Assembly (NCBI RefSeq): GCF_001854225.1
Contig: NZ_CP015208.1
Location: forward strand, 806,001 to 870,000
Direction of reading: 5' to 3'
DNA: 64,000 nucleotides
Origin: Candidatus Rhodoluna planktonica
Lineage (GTDB): Bacteria; Actinomycetota; Actinomycetes; Actinomycetales; Microbacteriaceae
Position 1 is the first letter of the stretch; each line of letters begins with the position of its first letter. The notes beneath the pieces were generated by a model. The model searched no databases. It was not told the origin of the DNA and saw only the letters and a list, made by a program, of their open reading frames with translations. Below, one piece after another: positions 8,857 to 18,034 of the stretch. The translations under genes were made by a program, and so were the position numbers.

Positions 8857-10203
8857 CTAACTCCGATTTAATCTGGCCAGGATGGCTTCACCGTGAGCGG
8901 GCAAACCTTCGGTACGAGCAAAAAGATCGACCTGATTTGCCACCTCTGCCAAAGCAGCTTCGTTGTAGTCAATTACCTGCTGGGCGCGCAAGAATGAGAA
9001 AACTGAGAGCCCCGACCCAAACTTGGCTTGCTGACCCGTTGGCAAAACGTGGTTCGAACCCGCCATGTAGTCTCCCAAGCTAACCGGTGAACTTTTACCC
9101 AAGAAGATAGCACCAGCATTGGAAATCTTTTCAAGCGATTTCTGATCGTCAGCGGTGTGTATTTCCAGATGTTCGGTCGAGTACTCGCTGGCTAGATCTA
9201 GGGCAAGCTCTAAGCTGTCGACCACCACGATGGCCGACTGTTGTCCATTCAGTGCGCTCAATACTCGAGCCGAATTGGCAGTAATTGGTGCCAGCTCAGT
9301 TACGGCCCGGCCAACGGCTTCGGCAATTTCAAGCGAGTCTGTAATCAGCACCGAAGCTGCCGCCTCGTCGTGTTCGGCTTGGCTGATTAGGTCGTAAGCA
9401 ATCAGTCGAGGGTCTGACGATGAATCGGCGACAATCAAGATTTCTGTAGTTCCGGCTTCGCTATCGATGCCGATAGTTCCTCGTAGTGCACGTTTCGCAG
9501 CGGCTACAAAAATGTTTCCCGGTCCGGTGACCATTCGTACCGGCTCCAGCGGGACGTCGGGCAATCCGTAAGCGAATGCAGCGATTGCGGCTGGCCCACC
9601 CATGCAGTAAATTTCGTCGACGCCAAGCAGCTCGGCAGTTGCTAGGACCGATGGGTGTGGACGACCGCCGAATTCTTTTTGGCCCGGGGTGGCAATTGCC
9701 AATCGAGGTACTCCAGCAACCTGAGCGGGAACCACATTCATGACCACGCTGGAAGGGTAGACCGCCTTGCCACCGGGCACATAGAGACCAACTGAATCAA
9801 CCGGTTGCCAACGCTGTGAAACAGTTGCCCCTTTGCCCAACTGCACCGAAATGCTGTGGGGTTTGGTCTCTTCACTGAATTTGCGAACCCTGGCGATTGC
9901 GGTTTCAATTGCCTTGCGAAGATCCGGTGAGATTTGCTGCAAAGCCTGGTGCAGCTCATTTTTTTCAACTCGGATGGGGCGCGGATCGATGCCGTCGCGC
10001 TCTTGACTCACTCTGATTAGTTCGGTTGAGCCATTAGCTTTAACCGCGGCCAGCAGCGGCAGGATTTGATCTACCGCCTTCGAAATATCAAGTGAAGCTC
10101 GCGGCACCAGGAGGTTGATGTCGATTTCTGTTGGCGTTTTTCCGCGCAAATCAAGTAATCGCATCATGGCAGCTGGCATTTTCCCGTCGGTAGTCTCATC
10201 CAA
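8857..10203 (-). CDS. hisD: Histidinol dehydrogenase
   Basis: Zinc and NAD-dependent oxidation of histidinol to histidine, the last two steps of the pathway. The family part runs from [11 protein letters not shown] to the end. It shows the [19 protein letters not shown] and EAGTTEILI segments, the QAEHDEAA zinc and catalytic stretch (Gln/His/Glu), and TEHLEIHT. The listed 448-residue reading includes 12 leading residues unlike the family, so ATG at 10167 or 10164 may be the real start. No good ribosome binding site decides this. No other his genes are in the window, so it is detached from the usual hisD-hisC-hisB cluster. Confidence 0.94.
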   Translation of the reverse strand: MDETTDGKMPAAMMRLLDLRGKTPTEIDINLLVPRASLDISKAVDQILPLLAAVKANGSTELIRVSQERDGIDPRPIRVEKNELHQALQQISPDLRKAIETAIARVRKFSEETKPHSISVQLGKGATVSQRWQPVDSVGLYVPGGKAVYPSSVVMNVVPAQVAGVPRLAIATPGQKEFGGRPHPSVLATAELLGVDEIYCMGGPAAIAAFAYGLPDVPLEPVRMVTGPGNIFVAAAKRALRGTIGIDSEAGTTEILIVADSSSDPRLIAYDLISQAEHDEAAASVLITDSLEIAEAVGRAVTELAPITANSARVLSALNGQQSAIVVVDSLELALDLASEYSTEHLEIHTADDQKSLEKISNAGAIFLGKSSPVSLGDYMAGSNHVLPTGQQAKFGSGLSVFSFLRAQQVIDYNEAALAEVANQVDLFARTEGLPAHGEAILARLNRS

Positions 10204-10241
10204 GTTTAGACTTTGAACTAGACAATCGCGATTTAGCTCGA

Positions 10242-10775
10242 ATGGATGAAATGCCCAACCTAGGTGATTTAGAACTGATTTCCGACCCAGCCGACGCCTT
10301 GCGCAACGTTTTCCGCAGACACGCTTCGGGCGTTGCTGTGATTACTTTGCTGACTGAAGCTGGCGATCCGGCAGGTTTCACCGCTACTTCAGTGACTTCA
10401 TTGGGCACCAATCCCCCGCTGGTCAGCTTCAACGTTGCCCGCGGAGCGAGCAGCTTTAGCAGCCTCGAAAAATGCGGTTACGTGGCAATTCACACGCTTG
10501 GTGAAGATGATTTAGCACTGGCCCAACAGATGGCCGGTGCTGCTGAAAATCGTTTCAAAGCAGACAACTGGGTTCGCGCCATCCACGATCTAGCGGTTTT
10601 CCCCCAGGCCAGTTCAATTTTGATTGGTCGAATTCGACAGGTGATCAGCGTTGAGGCAAATGCCGTGGTGATCGTGGATGTCGAACAGGCGCTTTTGGGT
10701 GAAGAAAAAGCCGGTTTGCTCTACCTACAACGCTCCTACCGTTCAACCGGTGAAGTTTTAGCCCAAAATTCCTGA
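10242..10775 (+). CDS. Flavin reductase domain protein (FMN-binding split barrel)
   Basis: A 177-residue member of the flavin reductase/DIM6 family, NAD(P)H:flavin reductases or reductase components of two-component monooxygenases. Visible marks are FRRHASGVAVIT, the TATSVTSLGTNPPLVSFNV flavin-binding strand-loop, and GEDDLALAQQMAG. No partner monooxygenase is nearby, so the substrate is unknown. It is divergent from hisD across 38 bases. Its last 18 bases overlap the convergent dnaE end, with no terminator between. Confidence 0.85.
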   Translation: MDEMPNLGDLELISDPADALRNVFRRHASGVAVITLLTEAGDPAGFTATSVTSLGTNPPLVSFNVARGASSFSSLEKCGYVAIHTLGEDDLALAQQMAGAAENRFKADNWVRAIHDLAVFPQASSILIGRIRQVISVEANAVVIVDVEQALLGEEKAGLLYLQRSYRSTGEVLAQNS

Positions 10776-13700
10776 GCCGAACAGCACTTTCAGCTCGCCG
10801 ATTAGATCTTGTGTGACTTTTACCTTTGGTTGAAGTTTGAAGCTGCGCTCACCATTTGAACTGAGCAGGGTAACGTGCACTTCCTCGTTTCCGGCGTGGA
10901 CTTTTAGAATGCGATCCAGCTCTTCAAGTGCTTTGCGAGTGGCTTCGCTCTCCGGAATTCGAATTTGTAACGGGCCCACGTTTTGTTCTGCGGCTGCGTC
11001 AATTGTTTCGACTGAGTACGCCTGCAGACTGTTACCGTCGTCTCGCTGGGAAATGCGGCCTCTAACCACCACCAGCTGATCAGCCTCTAGGGTTTTACCA
11101 AATTCTTGATAGGTCTTACCCATCAACATGACAGTCATTTCACCTTCGAAATCTTCAATGGTTACTGCCCCATATGGATTTCCGGAAGCACGCGCTACCT
11201 TGTGAGCGACGGCAGTTACCAAACCGGCAATGACCACAGTCTCGCCATCGCGCAGAGTTTCGCTAGCAACAACGTCGCCGATTGAAATTTCAGCAAATCG
11301 AGCAATAACTGCCTCTCGGCCAGCCAGAGGGTGATCACTTACGTAGAGGCCAAGCATGTCTCGCTCGTAAGCCAATTTCTCTTTTTTAGTGAATTCAACT
11401 CGGTCTGGAACTTTGACATCAAAAGAATTTTCAGAGTCGTCGCCAAACAACGAACCGAATAGATCTACCTGACCGCTGGCCTCGTTCTTCTTGATAGTTG
11501 CTTGAGAATCAACTGCCTCTTCGTGCACCTCTAACAAAGCCCGGCGAGTGTGACCCAGAGAGTCGAAGGCACCAGCCTTAATTAGTGATTCGACCACTCG
11601 CTTCGAGCAAACCGAAGCTGGAACCTTGCGCAGGAAATCCTGGAATGACGTGAAATTTCCCAGGGTGCGACGTGCTTCGACAATTCCCTCGACCACGTTA
11701 ACTCCGACATTTCGAACGGCACCAAGGCCAAAACGAATGTCTTCACCAACGGCGTTGAATGCCGCAATTGACTCGTTGACATCCGGCGGTAATACCTGAA
11801 TGCCCATTCTTCGACACTCGCTCAGGTAGAGGGCGAGTTTGTCTTTCGAATCGCCAACTGAGGTCAGCAATGCCGCCATATACTCGGCCGGAAAATTGGC
11901 TTTCAAATAGGCGGTCCAGTATGAAAGCACACCGTAGGCGGCACTGTGAGCGCGGTTAAACGCATAGTCGGCAAAAGGAAGCAGTGTGTCCCAAAGCGCT
12001 TTTATTGCCCCATCGGAATATCCGTTGGCTCGCATACCCTCGGAGAAGCCCTCGTACTGTTTATCCAGTTCCTCTTTGTTCTTTTTACCCATGGCGCGAC
12101 GCAGCAAGTCGGCTTTACCCAGGGTAAAACCGGCAGCTTTCTGAGCAGCGGCCATAACCTGTTCCTGATAAACAATCAGACCGTAGGTTGGGTTCAAAAT
12201 ATCGGCGAGAGATTCTTCGAGTTCGGGGTGAACCGAGTCAACCTCCTGCAATCCGTTTTTTCGCAATGCGTAGTTGGTGTGCGAATTCATACCCATGGGG
12301 CCGGGTCGGTAAAGGGCGATTACCGCGGAAATGTGCTCGAAAAGCGAGGGTTTTAGCAACCGCAGCAGTGATCGCATAGCATTACCATCGAGCTGGAAGA
12401 CACCCAAGGTGTCACCTCTAGACAGCAATTCAAAGGTTGCTGGATCGGAGTCAAGGTCGAGATCTTCGAGCACCACGACTTCACCGCGGTTAGATTTTAT
12501 GTTGGCTAGAGCGTCGTCTAGCACGGTTAGGTTTCTAAGGCCCAAGAAGTCCATTTTTAGCAGACCAAGCTTTTCGCAAGGCGGCTGGTCGAACTGCGTA
12601 ATCACGGCGCCGTCATCCTCACGCTTCATGATTGGGATGACGTCGATTAGGGGTTCAGCAGACATGATGACACCAGCAGCGTGAACACCCCACTGTCGCT
12701 TCAGATTTTCTAAACCTTGGGCTAGTTCAAATACTTTGGCCGATTCTTCGTCTACCTCAATAAGTTCTCTAAAGTCAGCAGCTTCTTTGTAGCGCTCGGA
12801 GTTCTTGTCAACCAGGTCGTTGAGCGTCACATCGCGGCCGAGAACCATTGGCGGCATAGCCTTGGTGAGTTTTTCGCCAACCGAGTAAGGCATGGCCAAA
12901 ACACGTGCAGCATCTTTCAGAGCTTGTTTGGCCTTAATGGTTCCATAAGTCACGATCTGAGCGACCCGGTCATCCCCGTATTTGTCGCTTACGTAGCGAA
13001 TAACTTCAGCTCGACGACGATCGTCAAAATCAACATCGATATCTGGCATAGAGACACGCTCTGGATTCAAAAAGCGCTCAAAAATCAAACCGTGCTTGAC
13101 CGGATCAAGTTCGGTAATTCCAAGTGCGTAGGCAACGATTGAACCGGCCGCTGAACCTCGCCCCGGACCGACACGGATTCCTTGCTCGCGAGCCCAACCA
13201 ATAAAGTCGGCAACCACCAAGAAGTAGCCGGGGAATCCCATCTGCTTGATTACGTCAACCTCATAGGCCACCTGGTTTGCCTGCGCTTCAGGTATGCCGT
13301 TTGGATAACGGCGAGCCATTCCTCGGGTAACTTCGGCCTCGAACCAGCTCGCCTCAGTGTGACCCTCGGGCACTGGGAATCGAGGCATGAGCTCGCGATC
13401 TAAGAACTCAACATTGCAGGATTCAGCGATTAGTAGGGTGTTGTCGCAAGCCTCGGGGTAATCGGCAAATAACTCGCGCATCTGGCGGGCCGACTTCAGA
13501 TAAAACTCTTGCGAATCAAATTTGAAACGGTTTGGATCGGCCAGAGTTGAACCAGATTGCACGCAGAGTAAAGCCTCATGGGCAACCGCATCTCCGGCGT
13601 GAGTGTAGTGCAAGTCGTTGGATGCCACCAACGGCATCCCGAGGTCTTTGGCCAGGCGAATCAAATCAGACGTGGTTCGTCGTTCAATTTCTAAACCGTG

Positions 13701-14273
13701 ATCCATGATTTCAGCAAAGTAATTTTCTTTACCGAAGATGTCCTGCAGTTTGGCCGCGGCTTTACGTGCCTCATCGTACTGACCAAGGCGCAGTCGCGTT
13801 TGCACCTCGCCCGAGGCGCAACCGGTGGTGGCGATAATGCCTTTGCCGTACTGCTCAAAGAGCTCGGTGTCCATCCTGGGCTTGAAATAGAAACCATCTA
13901 GCCAAGCCTTGGATGACATTTTGAAAAGGTTGTACATGCCCTCAGTTGTTTTTGCGAGCATGGTCATGTGGGTAAATGCGCCACCGCCAGAAACGTCATC
14001 TTCGCCACCGGAACCCCAGCGCACCCTGGTGCGCTCCTGGCGCTTGGTGCCCGGGGCGACATAAGCTTCGATGCCGATTAGCGGCTTGATTCCGGCGGCT
14101 TTTGCAGTTTTGTAAAAATCGAAGGCACCAAAGTTATTGCCGTGGTCAGTTATGCCAATGGCGGGCATACCCTGCTCAGCGGCTGCCTCAATAAGCGGCT
14201 TAACTCGAGCAGCGCCATCCAGCATCGAATACTCGGTGTGCACGTGCAGGTGAACGAAAGAGTCGCTCGACAA
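10758..14273 (-). CDS. dnaE: DNA polymerase III subunit alpha
   Basis: The replicative polymerase catalytic subunit, 1171 residues (normal DnaE1 length). The N-terminal PHP domain starts with FVHLHVHTEYSMLDGA and keeps its His and Asp residues. The palm has PDIDVDFDDRRR with the catalytic aspartates. QWGVHAAGVI, helix-hairpin-helix repeats and an OB-fold (about residues 980-1070) follow. It closes the long minus-strand run that begins at mraZ, 9 bases after rluD. The 3' end overlaps the flavin reductase gene. Confidence 0.97.
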   Translation of the reverse strand: MSSDSFVHLHVHTEYSMLDGAARVKPLIEAAAEQGMPAIGITDHGNNFGAFDFYKTAKAAGIKPLIGIEAYVAPGTKRQERTRVRWGSGGEDDVSGGGAFTHMTMLAKTTEGMYNLFKMSSKAWLDGFYFKPRMDTELFEQYGKGIIATTGCASGEVQTRLRLGQYDEARKAAAKLQDIFGKENYFAEIMDHGLEIERRTTSDLIRLAKDLGMPLVASNDLHYTHAGDAVAHEALLCVQSGSTLADPNRFKFDSQEFYLKSARQMRELFADYPEACDNTLLIAESCNVEFLDRELMPRFPVPEGHTEASWFEAEVTRGMARRYPNGIPEAQANQVAYEVDVIKQMGFPGYFLVVADFIGWAREQGIRVGPGRGSAAGSIVAYALGITELDPVKHGLIFERFLNPERVSMPDIDVDFDDRRRAEVIRYVSDKYGDDRVAQIVTYGTIKAKQALKDAARVLAMPYSVGEKLTKAMPPMVLGRDVTLNDLVDKNSERYKEAADFRELIEVDEESAKVFELAQGLENLKRQWGVHAAGVIMSAEPLIDVIPIMKREDDGAVITQFDQPPCEKLGLLKMDFLGLRNLTVLDDALANIKSNRGEVVVLEDLDLDSDPATFELLSRGDTLGVFQLDGNAMRSLLRLLKPSLFEHISAVIALYRPGPMGMNSHTNYALRKNGLQEVDSVHPELEESLADILNPTYGLIVYQEQVMAAAQKAAGFTLGKADLLRRAMGKKNKEELDKQYEGFSEGMRANGYSDGAIKALWDTLLPFADYAFNRAHSAAYGVLSYWTAYLKANFPAEYMAALLTSVGDSKDKLALYLSECRRMGIQVLPPDVNESIAAFNAVGEDIRFGLGAVRNVGVNVVEGIVEARRTLGNFTSFQDFLRKVPASVCSKRVVESLIKAGAFDSLGHTRRALLEVHEEAVDSQATIKKNEASGQVDLFGSLFGDDSENSFDVKVPDRVEFTKKEKLAYERDMLGLYVSDHPLAGREAVIARFAEISIGDVVASETLRDGETVVIAGLVTAVAHKVARASGNPYGAVTIEDFEGEMTVMLMGKTYQEFGKTLEADQLVVVRGRISQRDDGNSLQAYSVETIDAAAEQNVGPLQIRIPESEATRKALEELDRILKVHAGNEEVHVTLLSSNGERSFKLQPKVKVTQDLIGELKVLFGSGILG

Positions 14274-14282
14274 TTTCGCCTC

Positions 14283-15209
14283 CTAGTGCGCTCTGAGGAC
14301 CTCGAGTGCATGCTCAAGATCAGGTGGATAGTTGCTGTGCAGGGTCAAACGCTCCCCAGAAATTGGATGATCGAATGAAAGTTTGACCGCGTGCAACCAC
14401 TGACGCACTAAGCCTAATTTGTCTGCCAGCTTTGGGTCGGCACCGTACATTGTGTCGCCCACTAGCGGGTGGCGAAAAGCGGAAAAATGAACCCTGATCT
14501 GATGTGTTCTTCCGGTCTCTAAGTCCACCTCAACCATGGTTGCTGCCGGAAACATCTCAAGGGTTTGGTAGTGAGTTACCGCGTGTTTACCCTCATTCAT
14601 CACAGCAAATTTGAAATCCGCCTTGGGGTGACGACCAATTGGTGCGTCAAATGTGCCCGCTAGCGGGTCAAGGTGGCCCTGAACAACCGCGTGATAGGTT
14701 TTTTCTACGATTCGGTCTCGAAAAGCCTGTTTCAAGCGAGAGTAGGCAAGTTCTGACTTAGCCACCATCATTAGGCCACTTGTGCCCACATCTAATCTTT
14801 GAACAATGCCCTGACGCTCAGCGGCGCCAGAGGTACTGACCGGAATGCCTAGCGCCAGCAATGCACCCGGAACGGTTGGACCATCCCAGCCAACTGAAGG
14901 GTGCGCGGCAACTCCCGCAGGCTTGTCAATTACGACTAAATCATCGTCTTGAAAAACGATTGCTAGGTCACTGACCAGCGTTGGCAAAACCTGCAACGGA
15001 TCTTTATTCTCAAATGCGGCGATTTCCAGCAGCGCTCCCGCGCGAAATTTAGCGCTCTTGTCGATGACCTTGCCGTCTTGTTTGACCAAACCTTCGGAGC
15101 ACAAGTCTGCGGCAACCGCTCGCGAGACTCCTAGGATTTTTGAGATTGCAGCGTCAGCCCTGACGCCGTCAAAACTGTCTGGAACCGGAAAGCTTTTAGC
15201 TTCGTTCAC
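14283..15209 (-). CDS. rluD: 23S rRNA pseudouridine synthase, RluD type
   Basis: Converts uridines of the helix 69 loop of 23S rRNA to pseudouridine (known role of RluD). The 308 residues hold an N-terminal S4 RNA-binding domain (about residues 14-70). The catalytic domain follows, with the RLDVGTSGLMM motif containing the nucleophilic Asp, then GRTHQIRVH. Its first bases overlap the end of lspA in an ATGA arrangement, the conserved lspA-rluD pairing. Confidence 0.94.
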   Translation of the reverse strand: MNEAKSFPVPDSFDGVRADAAISKILGVSRAVAADLCSEGLVKQDGKVIDKSAKFRAGALLEIAAFENKDPLQVLPTLVSDLAIVFQDDDLVVIDKPAGVAAHPSVGWDGPTVPGALLALGIPVSTSGAAERQGIVQRLDVGTSGLMMVAKSELAYSRLKQAFRDRIVEKTYHAVVQGHLDPLAGTFDAPIGRHPKADFKFAVMNEGKHAVTHYQTLEMFPAATMVEVDLETGRTHQIRVHFSAFRHPLVGDTMYGADPKLADKLGLVRQWLHAVKLSFDHPISGERLTLHSNYPPDLEHALEVLRAH

Positions 15210-15718
15210 TTGGGCTTTGCAGCTTTCCCGATATCTTCACCGCGAATTACTCGTAGAGCGCCGAGAATGGCCATAGACACGATGCAAATATCAGCAAAAT
15301 TGAAAATCGGAAAGTTGAAAGGTATTTGCAAGTAATCGATTACGTGCCCATTCGGGAAACCCGGTTCTCGAGTGAGTCGGTCGATTAGATTGCCAACGAT
15401 GCCGGCTAAAAGGATGCCCGCCATGATCGCCCAGGACCTAGTCTCGATTTTCCTGCTCAGCCAAATCAGAGCCAGGGCTGCAATTGACGAAATGATTGTG
15501 AAAATCCAAGTTTGACCGAATCCAATGCTGAAAGCGGCAGCGTTGTTATAGGCCAGGGTAAGTCTAAGAATTTCCCCAAAAACTTCGACCGAGGTGCCTG
15601 GAACTAGATAGGTAAGCGCCAGATTTTTGAAGAGTTGATCCAAAAAAATTAGAACAACAGCCGGAAGGAAGAAAAAACTAAGAAGCACTCGTAAGCCGAG
15701 TTGTTTAGGCAAACTCAC
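15206..15718 (-). CDS. lspA: Lipoprotein signal peptidase II
   Basis: An aspartic membrane peptidase that cuts the signal peptide from prolipoproteins such as CtaC in this window. Four membrane helices are visible. Both catalytic aspartate motifs are present: VGNLIDR and FNFADI. I chose the GTG at 15718, one base after the divIVA stop, giving 170 residues that begin next to the first helix. A GTG at 15772 would add 18 hydrophilic residues and overlap divIVA by 53 bases. Neither start has a strong ribosome binding site, so coupling to divIVA is likely. rluD follows with an ATGA overlap. Confidence 0.93.
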   Translation of the reverse strand: MSLPKQLGLRVLLSFFFLPAVVLIFLDQLFKNLALTYLVPGTSVEVFGEILRLTLAYNNAAAFSIGFGQTWIFTIISSIAALALIWLSRKIETRSWAIMAGILLAGIVGNLIDRLTREPGFPNGHVIDYLQIPFNFPIFNFADICIVSMAILGALRVIRGEDIGKAAKPK

Positions 15719-15719
15719 T

Positions 15720-16481
15720 TCAGTTGCTGTAGCCAAAGCCTGTTTGCGGGTTCGTCCAAGTGTTTTTGGCACTCTCGTCTTCTGCAGAATTTACTTGATT
15801 GTTTTCAAAAAATGGCGCCGCAGCAGGTGCCTGAGCTGGCCGCTGCTCAAAAGGGAAAGACGGTAAAGCAGGTGCCGCTGCTGGGGCGACCTCTGACTCT
15901 TCAAGATCTGCTAACTGGCTTTCGATGTAGGCCTTCAGTTTTAGACGGTACTCGCGCTCAAAGCTTCTGAGTTCTTGAATACGGTGTTCAATCAAGGCCT
16001 TCTCTTGCTCAAAACGGCTGAGGTCGGCCCGCTGCTGGGCTTCTGCTTCACGAACTAGACGTGCTGCAGTTGCATGTCCTTCAGCAATTAGTTCGTCGCG
16101 TTTGGCAAGACCTTCACGAACGTGCTCTTCATGCAGTTTTCTTGCCAATTGCAAAAGATTGTTGGTGTTATTGGTGTCGAGCGAGGCTGGGTCAGAAACC
16201 GGCTCTGGGAATGGGCTTGGCACAATTTGCGGCGCCAGCGCAGACTCAGCAGTTGGGTTGTTGAGCTGATCGGCCAAACCAGCGCCAGAGCGCTGCAGTT
16301 CAGCAATTCTCGATTCTGATGCCAACAGCCGTTGGCGGAGATCTTCGTTTTCTTGGTTTAGCCTACGCAGTTCGACGACGATCTCGTCTAGGAAATCGTC
16401 AACTTCATCTTGGTCATAACCTTCGCGAAATTTGGTTGGTTGAAATCTTTTATTGACAACGTCTTCGGGAGTAAGCGGCAT
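15720..16481 (-). CDS. divIVA: DivIVA/Wag31 polar growth protein
   Basis: Scaffold of polar cell-wall growth in actinobacteria. The start is ATG at 16481 with GAGG eight bases upstream, giving 253 residues beginning MPLTPEDV. The N-terminal membrane-binding DivIVA domain (residues 1-60) has RFQPTKFREGYDQDEVDDFLDE. A coiled coil follows, interrupted by a Pro/Ala/Asn-rich linker (about residues 75-120). A second coiled coil (about 120-200) leads to a disordered Pro/Ala-rich tail. It lies in the ftsZ-yggS-sepF-yggT-divIVA order typical of Gram-positives. Confidence 0.95.
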   Translation of the reverse strand: MPLTPEDVVNKRFQPTKFREGYDQDEVDDFLDEIVVELRRLNQENEDLRQRLLASESRIAELQRSGAGLADQLNNPTAESALAPQIVPSPFPEPVSDPASLDTNNTNNLLQLARKLHEEHVREGLAKRDELIAEGHATAARLVREAEAQQRADLSRFEQEKALIEHRIQELRSFEREYRLKLKAYIESQLADLEESEVAPAAAPALPSFPFEQRPAQAPAAAPFFENNQVNSAEDESAKNTWTNPQTGFGYSN

Positions 16482-16601
16482 TAACAGACCTCGTTTGCAA
16501 ATTCGATGTGCGGGGGCACCCACCTAATGCTTTTAGATTACTCCAGTGCCTCAACTATTAGAAATTGTATAGAGCACGGTAGCCGAGGCTTAGCAAGCGA
16601 A

Positions 16602-16889
16602 TTAACTAATGCCTGAGATCAGCGACTGCAAAACGAAGATAGCAATTACCACCAGGGTCCAACCAAAGTCGAGTTGCATAACACCGAAGCGAATTGGCTT
16701 GATGAATCTACGAGCAAACTTTAGCGGTGGGTCGGTCACGGTCATAACGAGCTCAACCAATGCAACCACAATGCCCCGCGGACGCCAGGAAGGGTTCACG
16801 CTGAGAACTAGGTCGATGAATAGTCTCGCCACCATGGCAAAGAAGTAAATTTCAAGAGCCCACCAAATGAGGCCAAGGATTCCAGTCAT
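16602..16889 (-). CDS. yggT: YggT family membrane protein
   Basis: A 95-residue integral membrane protein with two hydrophobic helices (residues 3-25 and 70-92). The conserved SVNPSWRPRG and TDPPLKFARRFIKPIRFG segments lie between them. The family sits between sepF and divIVA in many Gram-positives and is linked to division and nucleoid distribution without a known biochemical role. The start is 3 bases after the sepF stop, so the two are co-translated. Confidence 0.92.
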   Translation of the reverse strand: MTGILGLIWWALEIYFFAMVARLFIDLVLSVNPSWRPRGIVVALVELVMTVTDPPLKFARRFIKPIRFGVMQLDFGWTLVVIAIFVLQSLISGIS

Positions 16890-16892
16890 GAA

Positions 16893-17312
16893 TTATGGGC
16901 GAACGAGAAGCTCGTCCTCGGCTGGTTCTTCTTCGTCATTGACCGCAACGTGATTTGGGGTCAGCAGAAAGACTTTTGGAGTCACCCGTTTCATGTGACC
17001 TTCAAGGCCTTCTTTTAGGCCAAGCATGAAGTCGAGCATGCGCTTTGAGTCGGCTTCAGACATGTCTCCCATGTTGACGATTACCGGAATGCCGACCCGG
17101 AAATTTGCCGCAACGTCAGGCGCCTCGGCATAGCTTTTAGGCTCAATCGTGTAAATCTCGCTGACGTCACTAACACCACGTCGCGGACGCATCGGTACTA
17201 CTCGTGGAGCAGGTCTCGATTCGGTTGCTGTCGAAACCGCACGAGGAGCTGCCGGCTCAGTGTCATCAGAAAGCCCTAGCCAGCCTGAAACTTGAGAAAT
17301 AATTCCAGCCAT
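16893..17312 (-). CDS. sepF: Cell division protein SepF
   Basis: A membrane anchor and bundler of FtsZ, replacing FtsA in actinobacteria. The 139 residues open with an amphipathic membrane-targeting helix (MAGIISQVSGWLGLSDD). A variable Pro/Arg linker follows, then the SepF core (about residues 55-135) with VIVNMGDMSEADSKRMLDF and the glycine of the GLKEGLEG stretch. No ftsA is found in the window, which fits SepF being the sole tether. Neighbours are yggS upstream and yggT downstream. Confidence 0.95.
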   Translation of the reverse strand: MAGIISQVSGWLGLSDDTEPAAPRAVSTATESRPAPRVVPMRPRRGVSDVSEIYTIEPKSYAEAPDVAANFRVGIPVIVNMGDMSEADSKRMLDFMLGLKEGLEGHMKRVTPKVFLLTPNHVAVNDEEEPAEDELLVRP

Positions 17313-17350
17313 TTAATCCTCCAAATTACGTGATTGACTTCAGGATATGG

Positions 17351-18034
17351 CTAATAGGGCCGTTTTCCAGTTATTGCGGTGCCAATTCGGACGTGTGTCG
17401 CGCCCGAGGCGATAGCAAACTCAAAATCTTCGGACATCCCAGCCGAGATATATTTCGCATCGGGTGCCAGTCGCATTAGTTGCTCGCTTGAATTCCTAAT
17501 GCGATCAAAATCAACTCTTGGATCAACATCCAATCCGGCGACACCCATCAGCCCAAGCAGCCGCAGATTGGGTGTCTGCAGAACCTGCTCTGCAAAACCT
17601 AGAACGTTTTGAGTTTGAATTCCGCCACGATTTTGATCATCAGTCAGGTTCAGTTGAATGAAGACATCAAGCGGTTCAGCACGGTCGGCAACTGCTTTAC
17701 CCACAGCATCGAGCAATGATGGTCTGTCAAGCGAATGCAAAACGCTTGAGTAACTGAGTGCAGATTTAGCTTTATTAGATTGCAACTGCCCGACAAAGTG
17801 CCAAGTAACAGTCTTACCAGCCAGAGCAACTTCGGCAGCTTTTGGTTTGGCTTCCTGGTCTCGATTTTCACCAAAATTGCTAACTCCAATTTCAGCAAGG
17901 TCTAGCACCATCTGCGCCGGATTGTTTTTCGAAACGACTACGAGTGTGATGTCATCTCTCGAGCGACCAGAATTGCTCGCGGCTTCACTAATTTTTTGCT
18001 CGACAACGTCGAGCCGACTCTTCAGCGTTGACAT
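17351..18034 (-). CDS. YggS-type pyridoxal-phosphate homeostasis protein
   Basis: A 227-residue single-domain TIM-barrel PLP-binding protein of the PLPBP/YggS family, which buffers PLP and has no known catalysis. Marks are LVVVSKNNPAQM with the PLP lysine, FGENRDQEA, WHFVGQLQSNKAK, the GLMGVAG strand and SAGMSEDFEFAI at the phosphate site. ATG follows the ftsZ TAG stop with no gap, the conserved ftsZ-yggS pairing. Confidence 0.94.
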   Translation of the reverse strand: MSTLKSRLDVVEQKISEAASNSGRSRDDITLVVVSKNNPAQMVLDLAEIGVSNFGENRDQEAKPKAAEVALAGKTVTWHFVGQLQSNKAKSALSYSSVLHSLDRPSLLDAVGKAVADRAEPLDVFIQLNLTDDQNRGGIQTQNVLGFAEQVLQTPNLRLLGLMGVAGLDVDPRVDFDRIRNSSEQLMRLAPDAKYISAGMSEDFEFAIASGATHVRIGTAITGKRPY

